The notes under the pieces are model-generated. The model did no database searches. It saw nothing but the letters and a program-made list of their open reading frames with translations, and was not told the DNA's origin. Shown here piece after piece: positions 7,896-14,976 of a stretch of 24,734 bases of DNA. How positions within the stretch are numbered: the stretch's first letter is position 1; every line of letters starts with the position of its first letter. The position numbers and the translations under genes were made by a program. Source of the DNA: an uncultured Veillonella sp. (GTDB lineage: Bacteria > Bacillota > Negativicutes > Veillonellales > Veillonellaceae); assembly GCF_937981445.1 (NCBI RefSeq), contig NZ_CALJON010000033.1, positions 1-24,734 on the forward strand, in the 5' to 3' direction.

Positions 7896-7910
7896 CATAG
7901 TTTGACTATG
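7896..7910. promoter_or_regulatory. Dyad upstream of the alcohol dehydrogenase
   Basis: CATAGT-TTG-ACTATG is a perfect 6-bp inverted repeat with a 3-base spacer, about 57 bases before the adh start and next to a possible -10 (CATAAT, minus strand). It may be an operator for a dimeric repressor or activator; no candidate regulator lies next to it. Confidence 0.35.
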
Positions 7911-7978
7911 GAGTGCCCTTATATGACGACCCCATCAAACCCTAACACCCCAATATAAGCAAGGCCCTACATTGTAAT

Positions 7979-9148
7979 TTACTCATACCGCCTCGTGTCT
8001 ATTTCATAAACTATATTTCGCACATAGATTACATTAGGTCTTGTAAAGGACTCTCCAAAGTACGGCAAATTGCAATCGTCAGGGATGAACTGCGGTTCAA
8101 TGCACATGCCCGCATGAGGTCCGTAAGTCACACCATTCCGACCTTTCTCTTGTAGCCAATTCCCCGTATAAAATTGGTAGCCCGGTGCATTAGAATAGAT
8201 TCGCAAGGTTAAGTCAGGCACCCTAAACTCACCGCAGAGCTCAAAGTTACCTGTATCAATGGCTTTGCGGCCATCGGCTAAATCAACCTCTTCGTAAGTA
8301 TGACATGTATCAACTAGAAGCTCTTCCTCAGCTGTATACTTTCTCCTAAGATTAGTTACATACGCATGATTATATCCAGCTTCTTTTTGCATATAATAAT
8401 GATCATACCCGCGCCATTCCGCTAAATCGGTTGCGTACTTAGCTAACTGCGTGCCGATACAAGTCCACTTAGTAAGGTCATAGAGTGTATTCTGCACCGA
8501 TTCTACATCCCCTGTGGGAATTGAATGCCCCCCAAAAGGTGCTATATACGGTGCGTTCAGCCTTACTCGATGATTTCCAACAGATAAAACTCCATTTAAA
8601 TTAAAATAGCTATGATTCGTAATATTCACAACTGAACTAGTAGTCGTTGTGTATGCATAACAGAGGCGCAACTCCGGTCCAACCAAGTTCGCATACAAGA
8701 TCACGTCTAAATCACCAGGAAACCCATCGTCTGCACCCTTTATTTTAGTTTGCAAAGCCAAAGTTTGTGAATCCTTAGCGTCATCATTTGTAAAGACCTG
8801 GCTTAGCACCTGCCAATTTGCAAAACTCAAGCTCACGTCCCCACTATGCAATAAATTAGGCCCATTATTGGGTGTCCAAGTATATTCTGTATCCTCTATA
8901 ATGGTCCGAGCCTTGCTGATACGATTGGCCACGCGCCCTACAGTGGCGCCTAAATAAGCATGACCTTGCAAATAATCCTCTAGGGTATCACAGCCAAGCA
9001 CGATATTACGATTGAGGGATTTTACAATAAAATCTTTTATAATGGCCCCATAACTCAATATATGTACGGTTGCGTATTCATTACTCAATTCATATTCATA
9101 CACAATCTCGCCATTAGGCAGTCGTCCAAATTCACGAGCTTTAGTCAT
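7979..9148 (-). CDS. galM: Aldose 1-epimerase (galactose mutarotase)
   Basis: This 389-aa cytoplasmic enzyme interconverts alpha and beta anomers of galactose or glucose. Family motifs are clear: LGATVGRVANRIS, NNGPNLLHSG with His101, the catalytic acid His179 in NITNHSYFNLNG, FYTGNWL, and the catalytic base Glu351 in GMCIEPQFIPDD. It is about 40 residues longer than usual GalM (340-350), with extra sequence around residues 245-300 (HYYMQKEAGYNHAYVTNLRR and the charged stretch after it). The start has a poor G-rich Shine-Dalgarno (GTAGGGGGGCGCAGG). It lies 85 bases downstream of moaA on the same strand, the gap being a 15-bp tandem array; whether it is co-transcribed is uncertain and there is no functional link to molybdenum cofactor. 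No other gal genes are present. Confidence 0.9.
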   Translation of the reverse strand: MTKAREFGRLPNGEIVYEYELSNEYATVHILSYGAIIKDFIVKSLNRNIVLGCDTLEDYLQGHAYLGATVGRVANRISKARTIIEDTEYTWTPNNGPNLLHSGDVSLSFANWQVLSQVFTNDDAKDSQTLALQTKIKGADDGFPGDLDVILYANLVGPELRLCYAYTTTTSSVVNITNHSYFNLNGVLSVGNHRVRLNAPYIAPFGGHSIPTGDVESVQNTLYDLTKWTCIGTQLAKYATDLAEWRGYDHYYMQKEAGYNHAYVTNLRRKYTAEEELLVDTCHTYEEVDLADGRKAIDTGNFELCGEFRVPDLTLRIYSNAPGYQFYTGNWLQEKGRNGVTYGPHAGMCIEPQFIPDDCNLPYFGESFTRPNVIYVRNIVYEIDTRRYE

Positions 9149-9162
9149 CCTGCGCCCCCCTA

Positions 9163-9237
9163 CTATTTTTTAATTACCCATTTTTTTACTACCTATTTTT
9201 TAACTACCTACCTTTTAATTACCTACTTTTTTATTAC
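9163..9237. repeat. 15-bp tandem repeat, 5 copies, between moaA and galM
   Basis: Five consecutive 15-base units (ctattttttaattac and variants such as ctattttttaactac and ctaccttttaattac) begin at 9163, 9178, 9193, 9208 and 9223. The last overlaps the moaA stop codon (9234-9236). Units are T-rich on the plus strand and degenerate at 2-4 positions each. Confidence 0.88.
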
Positions 9238-10202
9238 CCACCTATACGCCACATTGCACGTTTAGGCGTTTCCATATCCATGCCATCGTGTTTTTCGTGA
9301 CGTAATTGTAAAATATCTGCAATATGTAGCGCTATATCATCAGCCGTAGCACCAGCACGTACAAGGCCCACTAAATCGGCTTCATCATCACGAAGTAAGC
9401 AAAGACGTAATTTACCATCACTAGTTAATCGTACGCGATTACAAGAATCGCAATAGGTATGACTCATAGGGAAAATAAATCCTATGGATCGTCCATTAGG
9501 CAAGGTGTAATACATAGCAGGACCAAAGCCTTTTACCTTAGACTCTGGCACTAAGACACCGCCCGTCAGGCGTTCTAATTGCGCCTTCCACTCCTCAAAC
9601 GTGGGGCCTCTAAAAGCATCCCCTTGAAAGGGCATATACTCAATAAAGCGCCATACAACGGGCCATTTTTCAATATAGGCTAATAATTGGCGAACCACAT
9701 CATCTGACATGGCCTCCATGAGCACGGTGTTAATTTTAACTACATCAAAGCCTGTAGCAATAGCCGTTTCAATGCCGTCTACTACAGGGCCTAATTGACC
9801 AACACGGCCCGTCCGATAATTAAAAGTCTCTTCATCAACCGCATCAAAGCTAATATTTAAACGCTGCAGACCTAAATCATGAAGGTCTTTGGCCCGCTCA
9901 GTTAGCAAACTACCATTGGTTGTCATAGATATATCTGAGAACCATTGGCGCTCTTTTAGGCCTTTTAAAAGCTCTTCAAGATGCGGATATAATAATGGTT
10001 CCCCACCAGTGAGTCGCACGGCTTTAATGCCTAGTTTGTAAAATGCTTCTAAAATTACGAGCCATTCAGCAGGGCTCAATAGATTCGTCTGACTCTGTGC
10101 CGTAATAATCTCAGGCCGGCAATAGGGGCAGCAGAAATTACACGCCTCTGTGAGCGATACTCGTACATATTCAATTGTGCGGTTCCACGAATCCTTAACC
10201 AT
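9234..10202 (-). CDS. moaA: GTP 3',8-cyclase MoaA (molybdenum cofactor synthesis)
   Basis: MoaA is a radical-SAM enzyme that starts molybdopterin synthesis by converting GTP to 3',8-cyclo-7,8-dihydro-GTP. The 322-aa product has the N-terminal SAM-cluster motif C21-x3-C25-x2-C28 in ACNFCCPYCRP, the SAM-binding RLTGGEPLL, and the second cluster cysteines C251, C254 and C268 in CDSCNRVRLTSDGKLRLCL. It ends in the conserved Gly-Gly (WRIGG) needed for activity. Length is normal (E. coli 329). GAGG precedes the ATG. It starts 15 bases after the MOSC gene stop, so the two form an operon. The cofactor would serve enzymes such as nitrate reductase; none of the other moa or moe genes is in this window. 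Confidence 0.96.
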   Translation of the reverse strand: MVKDSWNRTIEYVRVSLTEACNFCCPYCRPEIITAQSQTNLLSPAEWLVILEAFYKLGIKAVRLTGGEPLLYPHLEELLKGLKERQWFSDISMTTNGSLLTERAKDLHDLGLQRLNISFDAVDEETFNYRTGRVGQLGPVVDGIETAIATGFDVVKINTVLMEAMSDDVVRQLLAYIEKWPVVWRFIEYMPFQGDAFRGPTFEEWKAQLERLTGGVLVPESKVKGFGPAMYYTLPNGRSIGFIFPMSHTYCDSCNRVRLTSDGKLRLCLLRDDEADLVGLVRAGATADDIALHIADILQLRHEKHDGMDMETPKRAMWRIGG

Positions 10203-10217
10203 ATCTACCTCATCATC

Positions 10218-10658
10218 TTATCCGATGCGTACTTCATCATTTACTTTAATCATGCCACCTACTATAACTTTTGCAAAAATCCCCTGTGTAGGCATGATAC
10301 AAGACCCTACTTGCTTTTGGATTTCGCAACCAGAATGACATTCCTTGCCGATTTGTGTCACTTCAAGCTCAACGGCCTGTTCAGCATTACCAATATATAA
10401 TTTTGTTCCTATAGGCAATTCGTATAAAACAAGGCCTTCTACTGTAATATTTTCTGCAAAATCGCCAGGATTTACATCCGCTCCTTTGGCGCGCATTAAA
10501 TCAATACTTTGAATACCTAAAAGACTAATCTGACGATGCCAATTACCCGCATGAGCATCCCCTTCCATACCAAAATCAGGGATTAATTTAGCCTCCGGAA
10601 TATTATGTTTCTTCTGACCTTTTCTTTCACTTATAGAAATAGCAATTACCTTTGCCAT
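10218..10658 (-). CDS. MOSC-domain protein
   Basis: This 146-aa cytoplasmic protein consists of one MOSC domain, a sulfur-carrier and molybdenum-cofactor-binding fold. Diagnostic parts are MEGDAHAGNWHRQISLL, GDFAENITVEGL, and a cysteine-containing tail KECHSGCEIQKQVGSC followed by MPTQGIFAKVIVGG. Small stand-alone MOSC proteins in anaerobes often sit beside moaA and other molybdenum cofactor genes, as here (15-base gap to moaA). GAAAGGA lies 8 bases before the ATG. The exact reaction is unknown; handling or sulfuration of the cofactor is the family-level expectation. The leader upstream contains a 15-bp tandem array. Confidence 0.9.
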   Translation of the reverse strand: MAKVIAISISERKGQKKHNIPEAKLIPDFGMEGDAHAGNWHRQISLLGIQSIDLMRAKGADVNPGDFAENITVEGLVLYELPIGTKLYIGNAEQAVELEVTQIGKECHSGCEIQKQVGSCIMPTQGIFAKVIVGGMIKVNDEVRIG

Positions 10659-10684
10659 ACAATATCCTTTCTTCTGCGTTTATC

Positions 10685-10817
10685 CATTTATGGGCGCAAC
10701 ATATATAATCACAACATATATGAGCCCCACATATATGAGCACAACATATATAGACGCAGCATATGTAATTGCACCATATGTGATTGCAACATATGTGAAC
10801 GCCATTTATGGGCTCGA
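10685..10817. repeat. 15-bp tandem repeat, about 9 copies, upstream of the MOSC gene
   Basis: Units of 15 bases starting with cat(a/t)t/a-t-g run from 10685: catttatgggcgcaa, catatataatcacaa, catatatgagcccca, catatatgagcacaa, catatatagacgcag, catatgtaattgcac, catatgtgattgcaa, then a 13-base unit and a last catttatgggctcga. First and last units resemble each other (catttatggg). Because 15 is divisible by 3, both strands give artificial reading frames with a pentapeptide repeat. Confidence 0.9.
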
Positions 10818-11135
10818 TACAAAATGTAATATGTAACAAATACTACCTAACTAAGTATGACATTATTACCTAGGCCCTGTATGTTGCTCTTGCAACAATA
10901 AATGGTAAACCCCATTTTAATATGAAATTAAAGTATACCAAAAAAGTTAATTCTTTAGATTTTATTATACCACTAATTACTTTTATTAAATACCTACTAA
11001 AAAATAAATCTGCATGCCGTAGATAGTAAATGATACCTACAACACACAGATTTACTTGCCTTCATATACAGCTTGCTAGTAATCCATACTATACAAACCG
11101 ATATATGCTTATATACATTTTTTTGTATTTTATTT
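10818..11135. other. Spacer: MOSC-moaA leader and permease terminator
   Basis: On the minus strand this AT-rich stretch holds a perfect extended -10 (TGGTATAAT, 10972-10964) that could start a ~300-base leader of the MOSC-moaA operon, and a small hairpin tgttgc-tctt-gcaaca at about 10883. I see no riboswitch consensus, but a long leader before molybdenum cofactor genes makes one possible. The right part holds the permease terminator listed separately. Confidence 0.4.
11005..11054 (-). terminator. Probable terminator of the xanthine permease gene
   Basis: TAAATCTG (11005-11012) pairs with CAGATTTA (11047-11054), with an inner GTAG/CTAC pairing, followed on the minus strand by a T-rich tail of six T. 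It lies about 80 bases beyond the permease stop codon. The long loop lowers certainty. Confidence 0.5.
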
Positions 11136-12488
11136 TTATTCTTCTTCAATATCCTTGGCTTCGCCAAAACCATTGAACACAAGGTTTAAAATAACGGCCG
11201 TTAGGCTCCCTAAGGTAATGCCACTGTGAAGAAGTACAGCCGTCCAGCTTGGGAAATTATGGTAGAAGTTAGGCTCCGTTAATGTTACCATACTCATACC
11301 AATACTCACAGCCACTAGCATCAAATTATAATTGCCATCAAAATTAACTTTAGACAAAGCGCGAATACCGCTAGCAATAATCATACCGAACATAGCAAGG
11401 CCGGCACCGCCCAATACTGCATTAGGAATGCAAGCTACAATAGCGGCCATTTTAGGAACTAAACCAAGGACTACTAAAATAAGCCCTGAAGTAGCCACTA
11501 CGAAACGGCTTTTAACACGTGTTACCGCGATAAGACCTACGTTTTGTGCAAATGCTGTATACGGGAAGCTATTGAAAATGCCGCCCAACATCGTAGAAAG
11601 ACCATCAGCACGCAAACATTTCGCCAGGCCCTTACGCCCCATTGGTTTGTCTACAATTTCACCAATTGCTACACAGTCGCCAGTAGTTTCTACCATAACT
11701 ACGATCATGACAATAATCATGGAGATAACAGCGCTAATATTAAATGTTGGATAGCCAAAAGAGAATGGCGTAATCACACCAAACCAGTTTTCTGTAGCCA
11801 CTTTACTAAAATCTACAACACCTAATAAGGTAGCTATAATGGTGCCGCACACAAGGCCAATTAATACAGAAATATTACTCAAAAAGCCTTTGCAGAATCG
11901 ATACACCAAAATAACAATAGTCAGGGTAATAAAGGCGAGCATTAAATTCATAGGGCTGGCAAATTCCGGCGAATTCGGATTGCCATAGCCACTAATCCAG
12001 CGCACCGATACAGGTAATAAAGTAATCCCTATAATCGTAATAATGGTGCCTGTTACTACTGGCGGGAAGAGGCGAATTAAGCGACTAAAATACGGCGCAA
12101 TTAAAAAGGTAAATAGGCCGGCTGCAATAATGGCCCCATAAATGGCTGGCATGCCCCCTTGTTGGCCAATAACAATCATAGGCGTAACAGACGCAAAGGT
12201 AACCCCTTGAATCATTGGGATTCGTGCGCCTACCTTCCAAAAGCCTAATGTTTGGATTAACGTGGCAATACCACAAGTAAATAAATCCGCATTAATTAAG
12301 TGAATCAATTGTTCGGCTGTTAAGCCAAGTTGTTGCGCCACAATAATTGGCACCGCTACGGCCCCTGCATACATGGCCAATACATGTTGCAAACCATAAG
12401 CAAAGAGTTGCGTCGGTGGCAACATTTCGTCAACTGGATGAACTGTCTTAGTCTCCACATCGACGACTTTGGTTTCATTGTCGTTCAT
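11136..12488 (-). CDS. NCS2 xanthine/uric acid permease
   Basis: This 450-aa inner-membrane symporter belongs to the nucleobase-cation-symport-2 family with about 14 transmembrane segments. The helix-8 motif VETTGDCVAIGE has the conserved acidic residue, and the helix-10 motif is AFAQNVGLIAVTRVKSR; Gln-Asn at this place is typical of xanthine or urate transporters such as PbuX and XanQ, whereas uracil carriers have Glu. I choose the ATG at 12488 (MNDNETKVVD) because GGGGG lies just before it; an in-frame ATG at 12515 lacks a ribosome binding site. A good promoter lies upstream. No purine riboswitch is visible in the short leader. It is transcribed alone. Confidence 0.9.
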   Translation of the reverse strand: MNDNETKVVDVETKTVHPVDEMLPPTQLFAYGLQHVLAMYAGAVAVPIIVAQQLGLTAEQLIHLINADLFTCGIATLIQTLGFWKVGARIPMIQGVTFASVTPMIVIGQQGGMPAIYGAIIAAGLFTFLIAPYFSRLIRLFPPVVTGTIITIIGITLLPVSVRWISGYGNPNSPEFASPMNLMLAFITLTIVILVYRFCKGFLSNISVLIGLVCGTIIATLLGVVDFSKVATENWFGVITPFSFGYPTFNISAVISMIIVMIVVMVETTGDCVAIGEIVDKPMGRKGLAKCLRADGLSTMLGGIFNSFPYTAFAQNVGLIAVTRVKSRFVVATSGLILVVLGLVPKMAAIVACIPNAVLGGAGLAMFGMIIASGIRALSKVNFDGNYNLMLVAVSIGMSMVTLTEPNFYHNFPSWTAVLLHSGITLGSLTAVILNLVFNGFGEAKDIEEE

Positions 12489-12540
12489 AATAACCCCCAT
12501 GTAAAACCTACACATCGTGAAAACCTATTAATACCTATTC

Positions 12541-12570
12541 ATTCTATCTTATGTACTCAACTAATGACAA
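12541..12570 (-). promoter_or_regulatory. Promoter of the xanthine permease gene
   Basis: On the minus strand TTGTCA (12570-12565) and TAGAAT (12546-12541) are separated by 18 bases; each matches 5 of 6 consensus bases. The start of transcription would lie about 50 bases before the ATG. Confidence 0.6.
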
Positions 12571-12662
12571 GGGTATTTCTTATATTATTTGGTTATAATG
12601 ATAAGAACATTTATTAACAATTCATTTTTTAATGTTCGGATTCTTGGTAAATTCCTTTATAC

Positions 12663-12710
12663 TTTTACGTAAAATTAGTTCTCCTATTTTGCGTAAAATT
12701 AATTCTCCTA
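12663..12710. repeat. 24-bp tandem duplication upstream of yihY
   Basis: Two copies (12663-12686 and 12687-12710) share cgtaaaatta-ttctccta and differ at two or three bases; a decayed third copy may follow. It lies in the divergent spacer between the permease and the YihY gene. Confidence 0.75.
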
Positions 12711-12778
12711 TTATAATAAAATTGTAATTATTATATTTTTTAATTTCATATATGTTTTGTTATTTTAGGAGTGTTTCC

Positions 12779-13663
12779 ATGAAACGAGTACTGACCTTTT
12801 GCCGCTATGTTGGCAAGGAACTCATTAATGACTACAATCGTCATAACATTTCCCGTCTATCAGCGGAAACGACGTATTATCTTATTTTATCCATTGTTCC
12901 TTTTTTAATTATCATATTAAGTGCTATTACAGTCTTTTTAAATCATGACCTAGACACTATAAAAGAGGCACTCATGCTCTTGCCTCCAGAATCACAATCG
13001 AGCCTATTGAGCGTTATTGATGTGCTCGCCGAAAACCAAAGTAATACCCTCTTCTCGGTGAGTATTATCTTTGCCTTTTGGACCTTAGCGCAAAGTACCA
13101 AGTCCTTAATCAATGCCATCAATACAATCTTAGGCTTAGACGATCTAGAAGAATCCTTCATTAAAATGATTACGAAGGCCCTCTTCTTCACCTTTATCGG
13201 TGCTACCACAGGCTTTATGGGGCTCGTCCTCTCCGTATATGGCCAATCCTTTTTAGAATTATTTGGTGAAATGCTCGCCATCCCAAAACCAGTTATCAAA
13301 TGGGGTTCTACCCTCGCTACTTGGTTGCCTTTGGCCTCTATGTGGGTTTCCTTATCTCTATTTTATCACTATGCACCGCGTCACAAAACAGATTGGTCTA
13401 TTCCTTGGCGCCGCGCCTTTATTGGGGGCTTCATAGGCACCATTTTATGGCTGCTCCTAACTATTGGCTATCGCGTCTATATTACCGATATTGCTGGTGG
13501 CGGCTCGGCCAATTATGGACCGCTCGTAGGGATTATGATTCTCTTTATTTGGTTGAACTGGTCCGTCCAAACAATTCTCGTCGTCGGTAGCATTATTCAT
13601 AACAATAATTTTATTTCCTATATTGAAGCCTTTAAAAATCAGCGTAAAACAAAGGACGAATAA
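12779..13663 (+). CDS. YihY/BrkB-family inner-membrane protein
   Basis: This 294-aa protein has the YihY/virulence-factor BrkB architecture of six transmembrane helices. Typical parts are LSAETTYYLILSIVPFLI near the N-terminus, FAFWTLAQSTKSLINAIN, ALFFTFIGATTGFMGL, RRAFIGGFIGTILWLLL and the C-terminal GGGSANYGPLVGIMILFIWL. Despite early names (ribonuclease BN) the molecular function is not established; it is probably a transporter or envelope protein. The ATG at 12779 is chosen because TTTTAGGAGTG precedes it; an upstream in-frame ATG at 12752 has none. The LysE gene starts 38 bases downstream on the same strand, so the pair may be co-transcribed. Confidence 0.92.
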   Translation: MKRVLTFCRYVGKELINDYNRHNISRLSAETTYYLILSIVPFLIIILSAITVFLNHDLDTIKEALMLLPPESQSSLLSVIDVLAENQSNTLFSVSIIFAFWTLAQSTKSLINAINTILGLDDLEESFIKMITKALFFTFIGATTGFMGLVLSVYGQSFLELFGEMLAIPKPVIKWGSTLATWLPLASMWVSLSLFYHYAPRHKTDWSIPWRRAFIGGFIGTILWLLLTIGYRVYITDIAGGGSANYGPLVGIMILFIWLNWSVQTILVVGSIIHNNNFISYIEAFKNQRKTKDE

Positions 13664-13701
13664 ATGAGTCCCCTATTAATCATTTGAAAGGAACCCAATT
13701 A

Positions 13702-14472
13702 ATGGAATTTTCCACCTTATTTTATTTTTTACTCTCATCCATAGCCCTCACCATTATGCCGGGGCCAGACAATTTGTACTTATTAGCCAAAAGCATTGGT
13801 GACGGAGCAAAGCAAGGTGTTATCCTTGCAGGTGGTCTTGCTAGCGGCATTATCTTTCACACCGCGCTAGTTATCTTTGGCGTAGCAGCGGTCATCGCTA
13901 GCACACCTGAGGCTTTTTTAATGTTGAAATACTTAGGCGCGTTCTATCTTTTTTACTTAGCACGCCAAGCCTATTCTACAAAACCTCGCCCTACAAATAA
14001 TGTAGAAACAAAGGCAAAATCTAAGCCTAATACAGCAAATTCAAATAACAGTGTTACTGACACACACAATTCAGCCACAACTAACAATACAGCCAAAACT
14101 AGCCATGCAGCCAAGCCTAATACGGCTAGTCATGTAATAAAAACTAGCGCGGCAAGCAAGATTCCTACAACAAGTGGCCTTGCTACATACCGCAAAGGGC
14201 TTTTCATGAATATCCTCAATCCTAAAGTATTGTTATTCTTTCTTGCCTTCTTGCCTCAGTTCGTAAATCCAGCCGGTCCTGCGCCAGCCTTTCAAGTGGC
14301 TCTATTAGGCTTTATCTTTAGCCTCCAAGCATTCCTCATTTTTTCTGCCATCGCAATTAGCGCTGGTAAATTGAGTCACTTCCTCAACCAAAGCGAAGAA
14401 CGCCAAATCATTATGAACAAAATCCAAGGCCTCATCTTAATTATTATTGGCGGACTCCTACTGTTCTTTTAA
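13702..14472 (+). CDS. LysE/RhtB-family amino-acid exporter with low-complexity insert
   Basis: LysE-family proteins export amino acids through about six membrane helices. The N-terminal signature TIMPGPDNLYLLAKSIGDGA (about residues 18-37) and the C-terminal KGLFMNILNPKVLLFFLAFL are typical. At 256 aa it is some 45-50 residues longer than the family (about 205-210). The excess is a hydrophilic insert at about residues 93-152, rich in Asn, Thr, Ala, Ser and Lys, placed between helix 3 and helix 4 where the family has a cytoplasmic loop. GAAAGGA lies about 9 bases before ATG; an upstream in-frame TTG is less likely. A terminator-like hairpin follows. Substrate cannot be assigned. The insert looks like repeat-driven expansion, similar in spirit to the spacer arrays nearby. 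Confidence 0.88.
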   Translation: MEFSTLFYFLLSSIALTIMPGPDNLYLLAKSIGDGAKQGVILAGGLASGIIFHTALVIFGVAAVIASTPEAFLMLKYLGAFYLFYLARQAYSTKPRPTNNVETKAKSKPNTANSNNSVTDTHNSATTNNTAKTSHAAKPNTASHVIKTSAASKIPTTSGLATYRKGLFMNILNPKVLLFFLAFLPQFVNPAGPAPAFQVALLGFIFSLQAFLIFSAIAISAGKLSHFLNQSEERQIIMNKIQGLILIIIGGLLLFF

Positions 14473-14508
14473 AATCATTCTATTACTTTTCTTCTTTTAA
14501 GCTTAATC

Positions 14509-14550
14509 ATTTACATTTCTTCGTTTACATTCGTTTGTTTACATTTGTTC
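14509..14550. repeat. 14-bp tandem repeat, 3 copies, downstream of the LysE gene
   Basis: Units atttacatttcttc, gtttacattcgttt and gtttacatttgttc follow each other without gaps. Degenerate at a few positions. Confidence 0.7.
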
Positions 14551-14593
14551 TTTTAGATTCTTTCTTTTACTGTTTTAATGTATTCGTTTGCAC

Positions 14594-14619
14594 GTGAACT
14601 TTTATCGTAAAAAGTTCAC
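14594..14619. promoter_or_regulatory. Perfect 10-bp-stem palindrome after the LysE gene
   Basis: GTGAACTTTT and AAAAGTTCAC enclose six bases. No T-run follows directly, so it could be a hairpin protecting mRNA ends or a protein-binding site rather than a terminator. It lies 46 bases before the tRNA-Arg -35 element. Confidence 0.4.
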
Positions 14620-14627
14620 CACTTACT

Positions 14628-14662
14628 AGCAGGACAACAGTCACTCCTTGCCCTGCTTTTTA
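14628..14662 (+). terminator. Probable terminator of the yihY-lysE unit
   Basis: AGCAGG pairs with CCTGCT, with extra CAA/TTG pairing inside, followed by TTTT. The T-run directly abuts the tRNA-Arg promoter. Confidence 0.6.
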
Positions 14663-14664
14663 AA

Positions 14665-14693
14665 TTGACAGTCAATGTTCCCCTTGTTATAAT
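14665..14693 (+). promoter_or_regulatory. Consensus sigma-70 promoter of tRNA-Arg
   Basis: TTGACA (14665-14670) and TATAAT (14688-14693) are exact consensus hexamers with the ideal 17-base spacing, about 80 bases before the tRNA gene, as expected for a strong stable-RNA promoter. Confidence 0.88.
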
Positions 14694-14772
14694 TATTTAG
14701 TATCATTGGACTGTTGTTCATAGCATCAAAAACTATTTTAAAAACATGCTAAAACAACCAGATGTACTATAT

Positions 14773-14847
14773 GCGCCTATAGCTCAGGGGATAGAGCGCC
14801 GGTCTCCGGAACCGGGTGCGCAGGTTCGAATCCTGCTAGGCGCACCA
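14773..14847 (+). tRNA. tRNA-Arg(CCG)
   Basis: Acceptor strands gcgccta (14773-14779) and taggcgc (14837-14843) pair fully. The anticodon arm CCGGT-CTCCGGA-ACCGG places anticodon CCG at 14806-14808, reading the arginine codon CGG. The T loop ttcgaat is standard and the CCA end (14845-14847) is encoded. Confidence 0.97.
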
Positions 14848-14892
14848 CTGATGTTTACTGACTTTTTAGAAATAAAATATTAGAAAAAACAG

Positions 14893-14916
14893 ATTTGTCA
14901 GCCAATTTGTCAGCCA
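14893..14916. repeat. Exact 12-bp tandem duplication downstream of tRNA-Arg
   Basis: atttgtcagcca is present twice without a gap, 45 bases after the tRNA. tRNA 3' ends are common integration sites, so this could be a remnant of an element, but no integrase or matching tRNA 3'-end copy is seen. Confidence 0.6.
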
Positions 14917-14924
14917 GTTTTTTA

Positions 14925-14964
14925 AAAAAAGGTAGAAAATGAACATTCATTTTCTACCTTTTTT
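14925..14964. terminator. Strong bidirectional terminator
   Basis: A perfect 19-bp stem (14925-14943 with 14946-14964) built on ggtagaaaatgaa has A-runs and T-runs on both sides. It can stop plus-strand transcription from tRNA-Arg and minus-strand transcription from the 45-aa ORF. Confidence 0.9.
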
Positions 14965-14976
14965 GTTACCCTAAAT

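Noticed and set aside
10685..10817. CRISPR array
   Set aside because: Units are contiguous 15-mers without spacers and there are no cas genes.
10605..10839. Cys- and Tyr-rich pentapeptide-repeat frames on both strands
   Set aside because: They arise because the 15-bp array has a period divisible by three; no ribosome binding site, and they overlap the MOSC start.
11332..11825. Plus-strand frames (140 and 93 aa) over the xanthine permease
   Set aside because: Antisense shadows of a membrane protein gene with clear motifs; no ribosome binding sites.
12489..12640. Purine riboswitch before the xanthine permease
   Set aside because: The ~50-base leader after the promoter is too short and lacks the conserved three-way junction sequence.
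13300..13590. 96-aa plus-strand frame within yihY
   Set aside because: Out-of-frame shadow of the YihY coding region.
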